NCBI GenBank assembly: GCA_030425485.1
Contig: JAUIAM010000007.1
Span: 62,001 to 126,000 of the forward strand
From: Verrucomicrobiia bacterium
Lineage (GTDB): Bacteria > Verrucomicrobiota > Verrucomicrobiia > Opitutales > Cerasicoccaceae
DNA: 64,000 nt
Direction: 5' to 3'
A program made the position numbers and the translations under genes. Of this stretch, positions 43,323-52,347 are shown in pieces. Under the pieces are notes generated by a model. That model was not told where the DNA came from, searched no databases, and saw only the letters and a program-made list of their open reading frames with translations. The first letter of the stretch is position 1. Every line of letters starts with the position of its first letter.

Positions 43323-43325
43323 TAA
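42909..43325 (+). CDS. GxxExxY-family PD-(D/E)XK nuclease-like protein
   Basis: A 138-aa protein of the GxxExxY family (PDDEXK_3 superfamily). The naming motif is at Gly24-Glu27-Tyr30 (GPGLLESTYERCL). Nuclease-like residues are all present: Asp67 (YRLDLLV), Glu77-x-Lys79 (IIVELKA) and Gln91 (HTAQLLTYLKL), so it may be a catalytically competent nuclease. The last ten residues (PSVHSVSSVV) are encoded by the right inverted repeat. Codon use is more AT-rich than in gatA and gatB, which suggests later insertion. The family has no established function known to me. Confidence 0.9.
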   Translation: MELNKLSGAVVDAAIQVHKALGPGLLESTYERCLHQELTLRNINVQRQVICPIEYRGLQLDEGYRLDLLVEDSIIVELKAAEELNNIHTAQLLTYLKLTGMELGLLINFNVTLLKNGIRRLTTAKPNKPSVHSVSSVV

Positions 43326-43337
43326 CCTATATACATC

Positions 43338-44810
43338 ATGGAATTTAAAGCAGACATCGGCCTGGAAGTTCACGTGCAGCTCAAGACGCGCTCGAAGATG
43401 TTCACGCGCGCCCCTTACTACTACGGGGCTGAGCCCAACACCCTGACCGACCCGGTTGTGCTCGCGTTGCCGGGCGTGCTTCCCGTCATGAACAAGGAAG
43501 CCGTGCGCAAGACCGTGCAGCTCGGTCTGCTCTGCAAGTGCGAGATTGCCGAGCGCTGCAAGTGGGACCGCAAGAATTACTTTTACCCGGACAGCCCGAA
43601 GAACTACCAGCTCTCGCAGTTCGACCAGCCGATTTGCAACGGGGGCGAGGTCGAAATCGAGATGCTTGGGGCCTCGCGCAACGTCATGGGCGAGCACCGC
43701 ATGGTCCAGCTCACGCGTATCCACTTGGAGGAAGACGTGGGCAAGCTGACCCACTTCGCCAACGACAGCCTGGTGGACTACAACCGCGCGGGTGCGCCCC
43801 TGTGCGAGATCGTGACCGAGCCCGACATGCACAACGCCGATGAGGTTTTTGCCTTCCTCACCGCCCTACGCAACAACATCGTCGCAGCAGGTCTCTCCGA
43901 CTGCGACATGGAGAAGGGCCAAATGCGCTGCGATGCCAATATCTCTGTGCGCCCCGTCGGACAGGAGCAACTCGGGACCAAGGTCGAGCTGAAGAACATG
44001 AACACCATTTCCGGTGTGCGCAATGCCGTGGCTTACGAGATCAAGCGCCAGATCCACGCCGTCATGAGCAAGGAGCCGATCACCCAGCAGACGCGTCGCT
44101 GGGACCCCGTGACACAGGTCACGAGCAAGATGCGCGACAAGGAGGAGTCTCACGACTACCGCTATTTCCCCGACCCGGATCTCATGCCCGTAGCCATTTC
44201 CGCAGAGCTAAAGGAGGAGTTGGGCAAGGACCTGCCGGAGCTGCCCTTCGACCGCCAGCGCCGCTACATGGCCGAGCTGGACCTGCCGTACACCATCACC
44301 TCCGTACTTTGCCCAGACCGCGCACTGGCTGAGTTTTTCGAGGAAGCCCTCGCCGCCACCAAGGGCAAGGGGGAGCCCAAGGCCGTGGCCAATCTCATTG
44401 TCAACGAGCTCCTGCGCGAGCTTTCTTCGGGCGAGCAGGAGGGCAGCCTGCCGCTGGCCGAAAGTAAAGTCACTCCGGCCCACATCGCCGAGTTGGTTGT
44501 CTTGACCGAAGAGGGTGTCATCACCAAGCAGATCGGCAAGGAGGTCTTTATCGAGATGTACCAGAGCGGCAAAATGCCGTCAGCAATCGTCGAGGAAAAG
44601 GGCCTACAGGCTGAGCAGGGGGACGATGGCGAGCTTGAGGCGATCATTCGCGAAGTCGCCGCCGACCCGAAGCACGAGAAGGCCATTGCCCAGTTCAAAG
44701 AGGGCAACAAGAAGGCGATCAACTCCCTCATCGGACCGATTATGAAAGCGACTCAGGGCAAGGCCGACCCGCGCAAGATCATGGAACTGCTGGCTAAGGT
44801 CCTGGGGTGA
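43338..44810 (+). CDS. gatB: Glutamyl-tRNA(Gln)/Asp-tRNA(Asn) amidotransferase subunit B
   Basis: A 490-aa subunit that phosphorylates the mischarged aminoacyl-tRNA and receives ammonia from GatA. Characteristic motifs: IGLEVHVQLKTRSKMF at the start, CKWDRKNYFYPDSPKNYQ, RIHLEEDVGKL, the YRYFPDPDLMP motif, and C-terminal helical/YqeY tRNA-binding domain (~345-490, ending NSLIGPIMKATQGKADPRKI). Full length. It starts 15 bp after the inverted-repeat element. Confidence 0.97.
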   Translation: MEFKADIGLEVHVQLKTRSKMFTRAPYYYGAEPNTLTDPVVLALPGVLPVMNKEAVRKTVQLGLLCKCEIAERCKWDRKNYFYPDSPKNYQLSQFDQPICNGGEVEIEMLGASRNVMGEHRMVQLTRIHLEEDVGKLTHFANDSLVDYNRAGAPLCEIVTEPDMHNADEVFAFLTALRNNIVAAGLSDCDMEKGQMRCDANISVRPVGQEQLGTKVELKNMNTISGVRNAVAYEIKRQIHAVMSKEPITQQTRRWDPVTQVTSKMRDKEESHDYRYFPDPDLMPVAISAELKEELGKDLPELPFDRQRRYMAELDLPYTITSVLCPDRALAEFFEEALAATKGKGEPKAVANLIVNELLRELSSGEQEGSLPLAESKVTPAHIAELVVLTEEGVITKQIGKEVFIEMYQSGKMPSAIVEEKGLQAEQGDDGELEAIIREVAADPKHEKAIAQFKEGNKKAINSLIGPIMKATQGKADPRKIMELLAKVLG

Positions 44811-44880
44811 TAAACGCGCAGCGTTTCATCCGATTTTAGGGAGGGCAGTTTTTGAATTGCCCGTGGGTACAATTGTGTGT

Positions 44881-44920
44881 CGGGGCAGCGAGCAACGCGA
44901 GCGATGGGGCGACGCCCCAT
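44881..44920. repeat. GC-rich repeat with ATGGGGC-GA-CGCCCCAT palindrome (family E copy 1)
   Basis: A 40-bp unit beginning CGGGGCAGCGAGCAACGCGA and ending in the palindrome GATGGGGCGACGCCCCAT. A copy in opposite orientation lies after ahcY at 49957-49996. AAACGC-GCA-GCGTTT (44812-44826) nearby may belong to it. Confidence 0.6.
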
Positions 44921-45007
44921 GAATCAGATCAAACATTGCATGTTTGATGACAAAGATTTGACAACTTTCCTGTTCCCATGTGCGAACTTGTGCGCTAGTA
45001 TTTTGTC

Positions 45008-46684
45008 ATGTTGAGCATGACACGTTTTACCCTGGCCTTTGTTTCCCTGGCCGTATCGGCCATTTCACTACACGGGGCGGACGAGCAGATCGTCGCGTCC
45101 GACATCTCCGCCGTCACCGTCTACACTGACCGCGCCGAGGTCACCCGCACGGCTGAGCTGGACCTCGCGGCGGGCACACATGCACTGGTCTTTGCCGACC
45201 TCCCGAACAACATCGACCGCAACAGCCTGCAAGTCGACGGGGTGGGGGGCTTTTCGCTTCAGGACGTGCGCTTCGAGACGCGCCAGTTGACCGATCTGCC
45301 CGAGGGGCGGCTGAAGGAACTGCAGGCCGAACGCGAAAAATTGGAGCGGACGCTGGAGCAGTACGGTCTCGATCGTAAGCGTATCGACCAAAACCGCGAA
45401 GCCCTCAATGCCATGCTTTCTCGCGTCACCACCACCCCGAACGACGGGGCCGCTGCCGCTCCGATGGATGCGGTGCAGTGGTCGGAAATGCTATCCTTTT
45501 ATAACCAGCAGTTGGAGAAGCTGGACGTGGCACAGATTGAATTGCAAGTGGTCGAGCAGGAGACGCGTGAGGAAATCAGCCGCGTGCAGCGCGAGATGAA
45601 CGAACTCAACGCCGACCGCCGCCGCCAGTCCAACACCGCCCGCGTGCTCGTCTCAGCCGGCCAACCGGGCAAGGTGCAGGTCGAGCTGACCTACCTCGTC
45701 TACGGTCCGCGCTGGTACCCCAGCTACGCCATTCGCGCCAACACCGAGGCGGGTAACATTGACTTTACCTACTACGGTAACGTGCGCCAGAGCACCGGCG
45801 AGGACTGGACCACGGCCACACTCAAGCTATCCACCGCGCAACCGCAAGTCGGTGGGCGCTCACCGGAGCTGCACCCGTGGTTTGTGCAGGAGCTCAAGCC
45901 GATGCCGGCAGCAGCAGGACGCACTCAGGCTAAGGGCGCAGCGCCTGATTGGGATGGCAGTAGGATGTCGAACCAACTGGTAGCTGCGGACGCAGCCAAT
46001 GAAGTATTCGGCTTTGGGCCCTCTGAGTCTATGCATGTGCCCACGGCCAGCGTGGAGTCCGGGGCCACAGCGGTGGTGTTCGAGATTCCGGGCCAGGCCG
46101 ACATCGCCTCGGACAACCAGCCCGTGCGCGTGACCATCGCCAACGAAGTTTTTGGCGGCACTTACCGCTATTCCGCCGTGCCCAAGCTTTCGCCCCATGT
46201 TTATCTCAAGGCCAAGATGACCAACACGAGCGACTACGCCTTTCTGCCCGGTACGAGTAATATCTACCTCGACGGCAGCTACGTGGGCGAGGCCCAGCTC
46301 GACCTGGTGCCGCCCGGCGGTGAGGAGTGGGTCTGGCTCGGCATCGATCAGGGCGTCAAGGTCGAGCGCAAGCTCCTGACCGAGGAGGATGGCACCTCGG
46401 GCTTCTTTGGCGGGAATAAGAAGCGTACCTTCAGCTACGTTTTCGAGATCGAAAACAACAAGCGCAAGGCGATCGAGCTTGTCCTCTGGGACCAGCTCCC
46501 CATCCCGCAGAACGAGAAAATCGAGGTCAAGCTGATCGAGCCGGACAGCACGAGCGATACCTTTAAAATCAACGACGAGAAATTCGTCGAATGGATCGTG
46601 AACCTCTCTGCTGGCCAGAAGCGCACCATCCCGTACCAGTTTAGCGTCACCTGGCCCGAGGACATGCAGGTCAGCGGACTGTAA
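45008..46684 (+). CDS. DUF4139/DUF4140 (mucoidy-inhibitor MuiA-like) secreted protein
   Basis: A 558-aa protein with a signal peptide (~1-24, ending LHGA). Residues ~35-130: DUF4140 N-terminal domain (VTVYTDRAEVTRTAELDLAAG, the diagnostic motif). Residues ~95-215: coiled coil. Residues ~215-558: DUF4139 beta-rich domain (GKVQVELTYLVYGPRWYPSYAIR and C-terminal IPYQFSVTWPED). Likely periplasmic or outer-membrane-associated. In E. coli-like settings the family name came from a mucoidy phenotype, but the molecular role is unknown. Confidence 0.88.
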   Translation: MLSMTRFTLAFVSLAVSAISLHGADEQIVASDISAVTVYTDRAEVTRTAELDLAAGTHALVFADLPNNIDRNSLQVDGVGGFSLQDVRFETRQLTDLPEGRLKELQAEREKLERTLEQYGLDRKRIDQNREALNAMLSRVTTTPNDGAAAAPMDAVQWSEMLSFYNQQLEKLDVAQIELQVVEQETREEISRVQREMNELNADRRRQSNTARVLVSAGQPGKVQVELTYLVYGPRWYPSYAIRANTEAGNIDFTYYGNVRQSTGEDWTTATLKLSTAQPQVGGRSPELHPWFVQELKPMPAAAGRTQAKGAAPDWDGSRMSNQLVAADAANEVFGFGPSESMHVPTASVESGATAVVFEIPGQADIASDNQPVRVTIANEVFGGTYRYSAVPKLSPHVYLKAKMTNTSDYAFLPGTSNIYLDGSYVGEAQLDLVPPGGEEWVWLGIDQGVKVERKLLTEEDGTSGFFGGNKKRTFSYVFEIENNKRKAIELVLWDQLPIPQNEKIEVKLIEPDSTSDTFKINDEKFVEWIVNLSAGQKRTIPYQFSVTWPEDMQVSGL

Positions 46685-46701
46685 GCTTCACGCACTTGAC
46701 T

Positions 46702-47091
46702 ATGATTCATGCAGACAAGAGAAGGGGCACGGGGCCAAAGGTAATCGTGCTTTGGGTCATTTGGGCTTCGATTTTCAGTGCCCTGTTTTTTTACCGCTCC
46801 TTTCTGGAGGGAAGTTTTGAGGGGAGTGGAATGTTGGCCGAGAATCCCTCACTGTTGTGGGGACTGTACGGAGGCACGCTGGTTATCGCCTTTTCTCTGC
46901 GTTTCTTCCTCCTGACGAGGGCAAGGAAGCTCCAGCAAGCCTTGACGCTCATGATTATCGGGCTGGCAGTCTCCGAGTCGCTTACCTTTTACGGGCTCTT
47001 CCTCTTCCCTGAGTACCTGGACCTGATGTTTTACACGAGTGTGGTGCTGGTCTTTGTCTACATCCCGACTTATGCGAGTCGGTTAAAATAG
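46702..47091 (+). CDS. Small hypothetical membrane protein
   Basis: A 129-aa protein with about four membrane segments ([75 protein letters not shown]). No recognised domain. The ATG at 46702 is used; an in-frame TTG two codons upstream exists. It is AT-richer than its neighbours and lies 17 bp after the DUF4139 gene. Confidence 0.7.
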   Translation: MIHADKRRGTGPKVIVLWVIWASIFSALFFYRSFLEGSFEGSGMLAENPSLLWGLYGGTLVIAFSLRFFLLTRARKLQQALTLMIIGLAVSESLTFYGLFLFPEYLDLMFYTSVVLVFVYIPTYASRLK

Positions 47092-47115
47092 ATCATATAA
47101 GCCCGGTAAATAACG

Positions 47116-47141
47116 CATCAACAAATCCAGATATGTTGATG
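47116..47141 (+). promoter_or_regulatory. Hairpin in the metK leader
   Basis: CATCAACA (47116-47123) and TGTTGATG (47134-47141) form a perfect 8-bp stem with a 10-nt loop, followed by four T residues, 45 bp before the metK start. It may be a weak terminator of the upstream gene or a leader element. I could not match it to a known SAM riboswitch class. Confidence 0.4.
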
Positions 47142-47186
47142 TTTTGGCTTGCGGGTGGGCCGAAAGGGTGTTTTAGATGTCCGCTT

Positions 47187-48362
47187 ATGAATAAAAGCTT
47201 CATCTTCTCTTCTGAGTCCGTCGGCGAAGGCCATCCCGACAAAGTTTCCGATTTTATCTCGGACAGCATCCTGGATGCTTGCCTTGAGAATGACCCCAAG
47301 AGCCGCGTCGCCTGCGAGACGCTGGTTAAGAATAACATGGTCACGATTGCGGGTGAAATCACCACCGCTTCGAAGTTTGACTACGAGAAGGTCGTGCGCG
47401 ACGCCATCCGCGAGATCGGCTACATCGACGCCAAGGACGACGCTGTTTTCCACGCGGACGACGTATTTATTTCCAACTACATCACCAAGCAGTCATCCGA
47501 CATCGCTCAGGGTGTAGATGCCTCCGCTGCCGAGGGTAAGGACACTGACGAGCAGGGTGCCGGCGACCAGGGCATTATGTTTGGTTACGCTTGCACGCAG
47601 ACGCCTGAGCTCATGCCTGCGCCGATCATGTACGCTCACCGCCTGCTCCGCGAGATGGCCCATCAGCGCAAGGAAGTCGGCATCGAATGGCTGCGCCCGG
47701 ACGTCAAGAGCCAGGTCGCTGTCGAGTACGTTGACGGCAAGATCAAGGAGATCAAAAACGTCGTTATCTCCACGCAGCACATTGAGGACGTCAAGCACGC
47801 CACGATTAAGGAATTCTGCATCGAGGAAGTCATCAAGAAGGTACTTCCGACCGAGCTTTTCACGGACAAGACCGAGTTTCTCATCAACCCGACGGGTAAG
47901 TTCGTCATCGGTGGACCGCAGGGTGACTGTGGCCTGACCGGCCGCAAGATCATCGTAGACACCTACGGTGGCTGGGGCCGTCACGGCGGTGGTGCTTTCT
48001 CCGGCAAGGACCCGTCGAAGGTGGACCGCTCCGCAGCGTACTTCACCCGCTGGGTGGCCAAAAACATCGTTGCTGCCGGGCTGGCCGAAGAGTGCGAACT
48101 GCAGGTGGCCTACGCCATCGGCTATCCGCGCCCGACCAGCATCAAGGTGGAAACCTTCGGCACGGCCAAGGAAGGCCTGAGTGACGAGAAGATCGCCGAA
48201 GCCGCCCAGAAGGTGTTCAGCTTCAAGCCGGCAGACATCGTGACCCAGCTCGACCTGCTGCGTCCGATCTACCGCGAATCCACCAACTACGGCCACTACG
48301 CGAAGGAAAACCTCCCCTGGGAATCCACCGCCAAGGCCGACGAACTCAAGGCCGCACTGTAG
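47187..48362 (+). CDS. metK: S-adenosylmethionine synthetase
   Basis: A 391-aa enzyme making SAM from methionine and ATP. Signature motifs: [17 protein letters not shown] (ATP-binding His/Asp), [12 protein letters not shown] (methionine-site signature), [20 protein letters not shown], and the P-loop-like [19 protein letters not shown]. The ATG at 47187 ([19 protein letters not shown]) gives the canonical start. It is followed by ahcY, so together they cover SAM synthesis and SAH recycling. Confidence 0.97.
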   Translation: MNKSFIFSSESVGEGHPDKVSDFISDSILDACLENDPKSRVACETLVKNNMVTIAGEITTASKFDYEKVVRDAIREIGYIDAKDDAVFHADDVFISNYITKQSSDIAQGVDASAAEGKDTDEQGAGDQGIMFGYACTQTPELMPAPIMYAHRLLREMAHQRKEVGIEWLRPDVKSQVAVEYVDGKIKEIKNVVISTQHIEDVKHATIKEFCIEEVIKKVLPTELFTDKTEFLINPTGKFVIGGPQGDCGLTGRKIIVDTYGGWGRHGGGAFSGKDPSKVDRSAAYFTRWVAKNIVAAGLAEECELQVAYAIGYPRPTSIKVETFGTAKEGLSDEKIAEAAQKVFSFKPADIVTQLDLLRPIYRESTNYGHYAKENLPWESTAKADELKAAL

Positions 48363-48494
48363 TTCGTTCACAAGTTCAAGGGTTTGTAGGTTCTGAAGTT
48401 GTGAGTAGGTAGGCACCCCTTGCTTTTCCTGCGCCCAACGAATGCTTCAAGCCTACGAGCCTTTCAAACTTACCAACTTAACCACCGATTTATC

Positions 48495-49934
48495 ATGGCA
48501 ACTGAAACACAGACCAAGACAGATTATAAAGTAAAGGACATCACCTTGGCGGATTTTGGCCGCAAGGAGATTGAGATCGCTCAGCACGAAATGCCCGGCC
48601 TCATGGCCACGCGCGAAAAGTACAAGGGCGAACAGCCTCTGGCTGGCGTGCGCATCATGGGTTCGCTGCACATGACGATCCAGACTGCCGTTCTCATCGA
48701 GACCCTTAAGGACCTCGGTGCTGACGTTCGCTGGTGCTCTTGCAACATCTTCTCCACTCAGGATCACGCCGCAGCTTACGTGGCCAAGAACCTCGAAGTA
48801 CCGGTTTTCGCCTGGAAGGGTGAGACACTCGAAGAGTACTGGTGGTGCACGCAGCAGGCGCTGACCTGGCCCGACGGCAGCGGCCCGCAGCTCATCGTTG
48901 ACGACGGTGGCGACGCTACGCTCCTCATTCACAAGGGCTATGAGCTCGAAAATGGCAGTGACTGGGTACAAGGCCAGTCCAGCAGCACCGAAGAGCAGGT
49001 CATTAAGAACCTCCTCAAGAAGGTACACGCCGAGAGCCCGAACCACTGGCACGAGGTGGTCAAGGAGTGGAAGGGTGTTTCCGAGGAAACCACCACGGGT
49101 GTACACCGCCTCTACGAGATGCACAAGAAGGGCTCACTGCTCATCCCGGCCATCAACGTCAACGACTCCGTAACAAAGTCCAAGTTCGATAACCTCTACG
49201 GCTGCCGCGAGTCCCTCATCGATGGCATCAAGCGTGCCACTGACGTGATGATCTCCGGTAAGGTTGGCGTCGTCTGTGGCTACGGTGACGTAGGCAAGGG
49301 CTGCGCACAGGCGCTCAAGGCTCAGGGTGCCAACGTCGTTGTGACGGAAGTGGACCCGATCTGTGCCCTGCAGGCCGCCATGGAAGGCTTCCGCGTCATG
49401 ACCGTCGAGGACACCCTCGGCTTCGGCGACATCTACGTTACCACTACCGGTAACAAGGACATCATCACCGCCGATCACATGTCCAAGATGAAGGACCAGG
49501 CTATCGTCTGCAACATCGGCCACTTCGACAACGAAATCCAGGTGGACAAGTTGCAGGATATGCCCGGCGTCGAGCACGAGGAAATCAAGCCCGACCACAT
49601 CGGTGCGGTAGACAAGTACACCTTCCCCACGGGCAACAGCATTTACATGCTGGCCAAGGGCCGTCTGGTCAACCTCGGTTGCGCCACGGGTCACCCGTCG
49701 TTCGTTATGTCCAACAGCTTCACCAACCAGGTACTGGCCCAGGTCGAGTTGTGGAAGAACGTCGAGAAGTACACCCCCGGCGTATACATCCTGCCCAAGC
49801 ACCTCGACGAAGAAGTCGCCCGCCTGCACCTCGAGAAGATCGGCTGCAAGCTGACCAAGCTCAGCACCGAGCAGGCCGACTACATCGGCGTCAAGGTCGA
49901 AGGTCCGTACAAGTCCGAGCACTACCGCTACTAG
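48495..49934 (+). CDS. ahcY: S-adenosylhomocysteine hydrolase (adenosylhomocysteinase)
   Basis: A 479-aa NAD-dependent enzyme splitting SAH to homocysteine and adenosine, relieving feedback on methyltransferases. Motifs: [34 protein letters not shown]-binding [10 protein letters not shown] (262-271) and the C-terminal KSEHYRY of this family (catalytic Lys/Tyr ending). The ATG at 48495 is preferred; 25 upstream in-frame residues are encoded by repeat-like DNA. The 132-bp gap from metK contains imperfect inverted arms (about 48374-48395 and 48452-48472). Confidence 0.97.
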   Translation: MATETQTKTDYKVKDITLADFGRKEIEIAQHEMPGLMATREKYKGEQPLAGVRIMGSLHMTIQTAVLIETLKDLGADVRWCSCNIFSTQDHAAAYVAKNLEVPVFAWKGETLEEYWWCTQQALTWPDGSGPQLIVDDGGDATLLIHKGYELENGSDWVQGQSSSTEEQVIKNLLKKVHAESPNHWHEVVKEWKGVSEETTTGVHRLYEMHKKGSLLIPAINVNDSVTKSKFDNLYGCRESLIDGIKRATDVMISGKVGVVCGYGDVGKGCAQALKAQGANVVVTEVDPICALQAAMEGFRVMTVEDTLGFGDIYVTTTGNKDIITADHMSKMKDQAIVCNIGHFDNEIQVDKLQDMPGVEHEEIKPDHIGAVDKYTFPTGNSIYMLAKGRLVNLGCATGHPSFVMSNSFTNQVLAQVELWKNVEKYTPGVYILPKHLDEEVARLHLEKIGCKLTKLSTEQADYIGVKVEGPYKSEHYRY

Positions 49935-49956
49935 CGGGTTGCACCCGCTGGCGTGT

Positions 49957-49996
49957 ATGGGGCGCTGCCCCATCGCTCCCGCAGGTCGCTGCCCCG
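49957..49996. repeat. GC-rich repeat (family E copy 2, inverted orientation)
   Basis: ATGGGGCGCTGCCCCATCGC and the following bases to 49996 are close to the reverse complement of the unit at 44881-44920. It carries the palindrome ATGGGGC-GCT-GCCCCAT. Confidence 0.6.
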
Positions 49997-50021
49997 CTTT
50001 GTGTGGAAATAGAGAGTTTTC

Positions 50022-50054
50022 AAAGGCACTCCCAACACGGGGGTGCCTTTTTTT
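50022..50054 (+). terminator. Terminator after ahcY
   Basis: AAAGGCACTCCC pairs with the downstream GGGGGTGCCTTT around loop AACAC, followed by a run of seven or more T residues. Confidence 0.92.
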
Positions 50055-50106
50055 GTGTAAGGAAAAGCCTTCCGTCCGTACGAATACAGCCATAACTTAA
50101 AAGAAC

Positions 50107-50709
50107 ATGGATACTCTTACCGCAATTCGTGAGCGCCGCTCCGTGAAACGCTACGACCCTGATTTCGTCATGCCCCAGGAGGACATCGACAAGCTACTGG
50201 AGCTGGCCGTGCTTTCGCCGACTTCGTTCAATATTCAGAACTGGCGTATTGTGGCCGTGACGGACGCTGAGCAGAAGCAGAAGATCCGTGCGGCGTCCTG
50301 GAACCAGGCTCAGGTTTCCGAGGCTTCGCTCACGCTGCTCTTGTGCGCTGACTTGAACGCATGGGACAACGAGCCCGAACGCTATTGGCGCGAGGCTCCG
50401 GAGCAGGTCCGTGACATGCTCGTGCCCATGATCCGCCAATTCTACAGCCCGAACAAGACACTGCAACACGACGAGGCCATCCGTTCTGTAGGCATCATGG
50501 GCCAAACCATCATGCTTGCTGCCAAGGCTATGGGCTATGACAGTTGCCCGATGATCGGCTTCGATCCGGTCAAGGTGGGCGAGATTATCAAGCTCCCCAA
50601 GGATCACGTCATCGGCATGATGATCCCCGTAGGCAAGGCACTGGAGCCGGCTCGTCCACGCAGTGGCCAGCTCTCGCTCGACGAGGTCGTGGTCCGGAAC
50701 AGTTTTTAG
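50107..50709 (+). CDS. Nitroreductase-family protein
   Basis: A 200-aa FMN-dependent oxidoreductase of the nitroreductase fold. Motifs: IRERRSVKRYDPDF (FMN phosphate-binding Arg/Ser), LAVLSPTSFNIQNWRI, and a C-terminal VIGMMIPVGKA strand. Members reduce nitro groups, quinones or flavins using NAD(P)H; the physiological substrate is unclear. The protein resembles the YdgI/malonic-semialdehyde-reductase-like group in length. It is followed closely by the DUF3095 gene. Confidence 0.9.
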   Translation: MDTLTAIRERRSVKRYDPDFVMPQEDIDKLLELAVLSPTSFNIQNWRIVAVTDAEQKQKIRAASWNQAQVSEASLTLLLCADLNAWDNEPERYWREAPEQVRDMLVPMIRQFYSPNKTLQHDEAIRSVGIMGQTIMLAAKAMGYDSCPMIGFDPVKVGEIIKLPKDHVIGMMIPVGKALEPARPRSGQLSLDEVVVRNSF

Positions 50710-50745
50710 TGCTAAGTTGCGCAGGGGCATAACCGATAGGAGATT

Positions 50746-51942
50746 GTGAACCCCCGCAACGTCCAGCACCTCGGCCCTGAGTTCCTGCAGACCATCCCGG
50801 TCGTAGAGTCCTTGGCCGATAGCTTGTTGCCGGGAAGGCACGTCGAGCTGCCCGCGAATTGGCTGGTGGCAGTGTCCGACATCAAGGCCTCGACGGAGGC
50901 GATCGATCGTGGGCTATACAAGGAGGTCAACGGCGTGGCTGCCGCGGTTATCGCTTCGGTGCGCAACGCGGTCAGACCCCACGAGCTGCCCTTTGCCTTT
51001 GGTGGCGATGGCGCGACGCTCTGCGTGCCGGAGGAATCCCGCCGTGCAGCGCTTGCCGGGCTGCAGGCTGCGCAGGCCATGGCACACGAGCAGTTCGGGC
51101 TGGAGCTTCGCATTGGCCTACTGTCCTATGCGCGTATTCTCGAAGCGGGCTCGCGTATCTTCCTTTCCCGCCTGCGCATTTCGGATAACATCCACCAGGC
51201 GATTTTCTTTGGCGGTGGACTGGACAAGGCCGAGGTGCTGCTAAAGTCCGGTTGCGGGCAGACCGTTGCGCCCGACGCCGGGCCCGAGCCGATACAGGGT
51301 GCGGATTTTTCCGGCATCGAGTGTCGTTGGGAGAGCCTTCCCAGCCCCCATGGGGAAACGATCAGTTGCCTGTTTAAATCGCGTATCGACGATGAGGCCC
51401 ACACCACGCAGACCTATCAGCGCATCTTCAAAGTCCTGCGCGAGATCTACGGCGATGAGCAAACGATGCACCCCTTTAACAACACCAGCTTGCAGCTCAC
51501 CTTGAGCAATCGCCTGCTCAATACCGAGACGGGAGTCCGCTCGTACGGCAGTGGAAAGTCAGGCTTCTGGCGCTATCGCATCTGGCTAAAGCTGCAAATT
51601 CTGGTGGGAAAGCTCATCATGCGCTACGGCCTGCGCTTCGCCAATGCGGACTGGAGTCACTACCGGCGCGATCTCATCGCTAACGCCGATTACCGCAAAC
51701 TCGACGACGTCTTGCGCATGGTCATTTCCAGCACTCCCGAGCAGCGGCAACGGCTGGAGCAAAGGCTAAAGGACGAGTTTGATCCGGACGAACTAGCCTA
51801 CGGCCTTCACGTTTCAGACGCCGCTTTGGTCACCTGCCTGATTGATTCCTACGAGGGCGAGCATTTCCACTTTATCGATGGCAAGGGTGGGGGCTACGCT
51901 GCCGCCGCCCGGCACATGAAAACGGGCGAAGCGGCTACTTAA
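50746..51942 (+). CDS. DUF3095-family protein (nucleotide-cyclase-like)
   Basis: A 398-aa protein starting at a GTG. The sequence AVSDIKASTEAIDRGLYKEVN and LPFAFGGDGATLCVP resembles the catalytic region of adenylate/guanylate cyclase-like proteins and matches the DUF3095 family. A full cyclase motif set cannot be confirmed by eye. The C-terminal half is helical. Cytoplasmic, with no signal peptide. It overlaps the 3' end of the convergent TfoX-like gene by 8 bp. Confidence 0.8.
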   Translation: MNPRNVQHLGPEFLQTIPVVESLADSLLPGRHVELPANWLVAVSDIKASTEAIDRGLYKEVNGVAAAVIASVRNAVRPHELPFAFGGDGATLCVPEESRRAALAGLQAAQAMAHEQFGLELRIGLLSYARILEAGSRIFLSRLRISDNIHQAIFFGGGLDKAEVLLKSGCGQTVAPDAGPEPIQGADFSGIECRWESLPSPHGETISCLFKSRIDDEAHTTQTYQRIFKVLREIYGDEQTMHPFNNTSLQLTLSNRLLNTETGVRSYGSGKSGFWRYRIWLKLQILVGKLIMRYGLRFANADWSHYRRDLIANADYRKLDDVLRMVISSTPEQRQRLEQRLKDEFDPDELAYGLHVSDAALVTCLIDSYEGEHFHFIDGKGGGYAAAARHMKTGEAAT

Positions 51943-52303
51943 CAGTACGTGTGCGCTTTTTCTTCGGCTTGGGGATGACGCCAAAGCGCGGGTCCTCCTC
52001 ACGAATGTAGTTCACAATACACTCGGCTGCGTCCTCAAAATCATCGTGCTCATCATCCAACAGGAGCCATTTGGGCAGTACGGGGTGGGGCACTAGCTGC
52101 GGGAATTCTGCTATGATCGCGGCGTGTTGGTCCCGCTCAACCGGCACGATGAAGCCGCGCCACGGCGGTTCCTTATCGGCGAGCACGGCAACGATTTTCC
52201 CCTGATAGTAACAGCCGACGCAGCCAAACATCGCACGTTGCAGATAGCCGGGGTGCTCGGCTAGCTCATCCATCAGGTACTGCAGTCGATGCCTTTTGGC
52301 CAT
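51935..52303 (-). CDS. TfoX N-terminal-domain-like protein
   Basis: A 122-aa protein resembling the TfoX_N family: LMDELAEHPGYLQRAMFGCVGCYYQGKIVAVLADK fits its MFGG-x-x-F-x-x-G core, and the C-terminus is lysine/arginine-rich (KPKKKRTRTVK). TfoX-type proteins modulate natural competence in some Gram-negatives, but most stand-alone members are uncharacterised. The ATG at 52303 is chosen; an upstream TTG in the same frame would overlap the repaired end of the LysR gene. Confidence 0.65.
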   Translation of the reverse strand: MAKRHRLQYLMDELAEHPGYLQRAMFGCVGCYYQGKIVAVLADKEPPWRGFIVPVERDQHAAIIAEFPQLVPHPVLPKWLLLDDEHDDFEDAAECIVNYIREEDPRFGVIPKPKKKRTRTVK

Positions 52304-52347
52304 GTTTGATCGCGAATTGGTAAAAACAACGCGGGCTTGCATCTCAC

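Noticed and set aside
47092-47186. Possible SAM riboswitch before metK
   Set aside because: There is one good hairpin, but no known SAM riboswitch core could be recognised.
49134-50093. A 319-codon open frame antisense to ahcY
   Set aside because: It lies opposite a certain gene and starts in the terminator region; no domain was seen.
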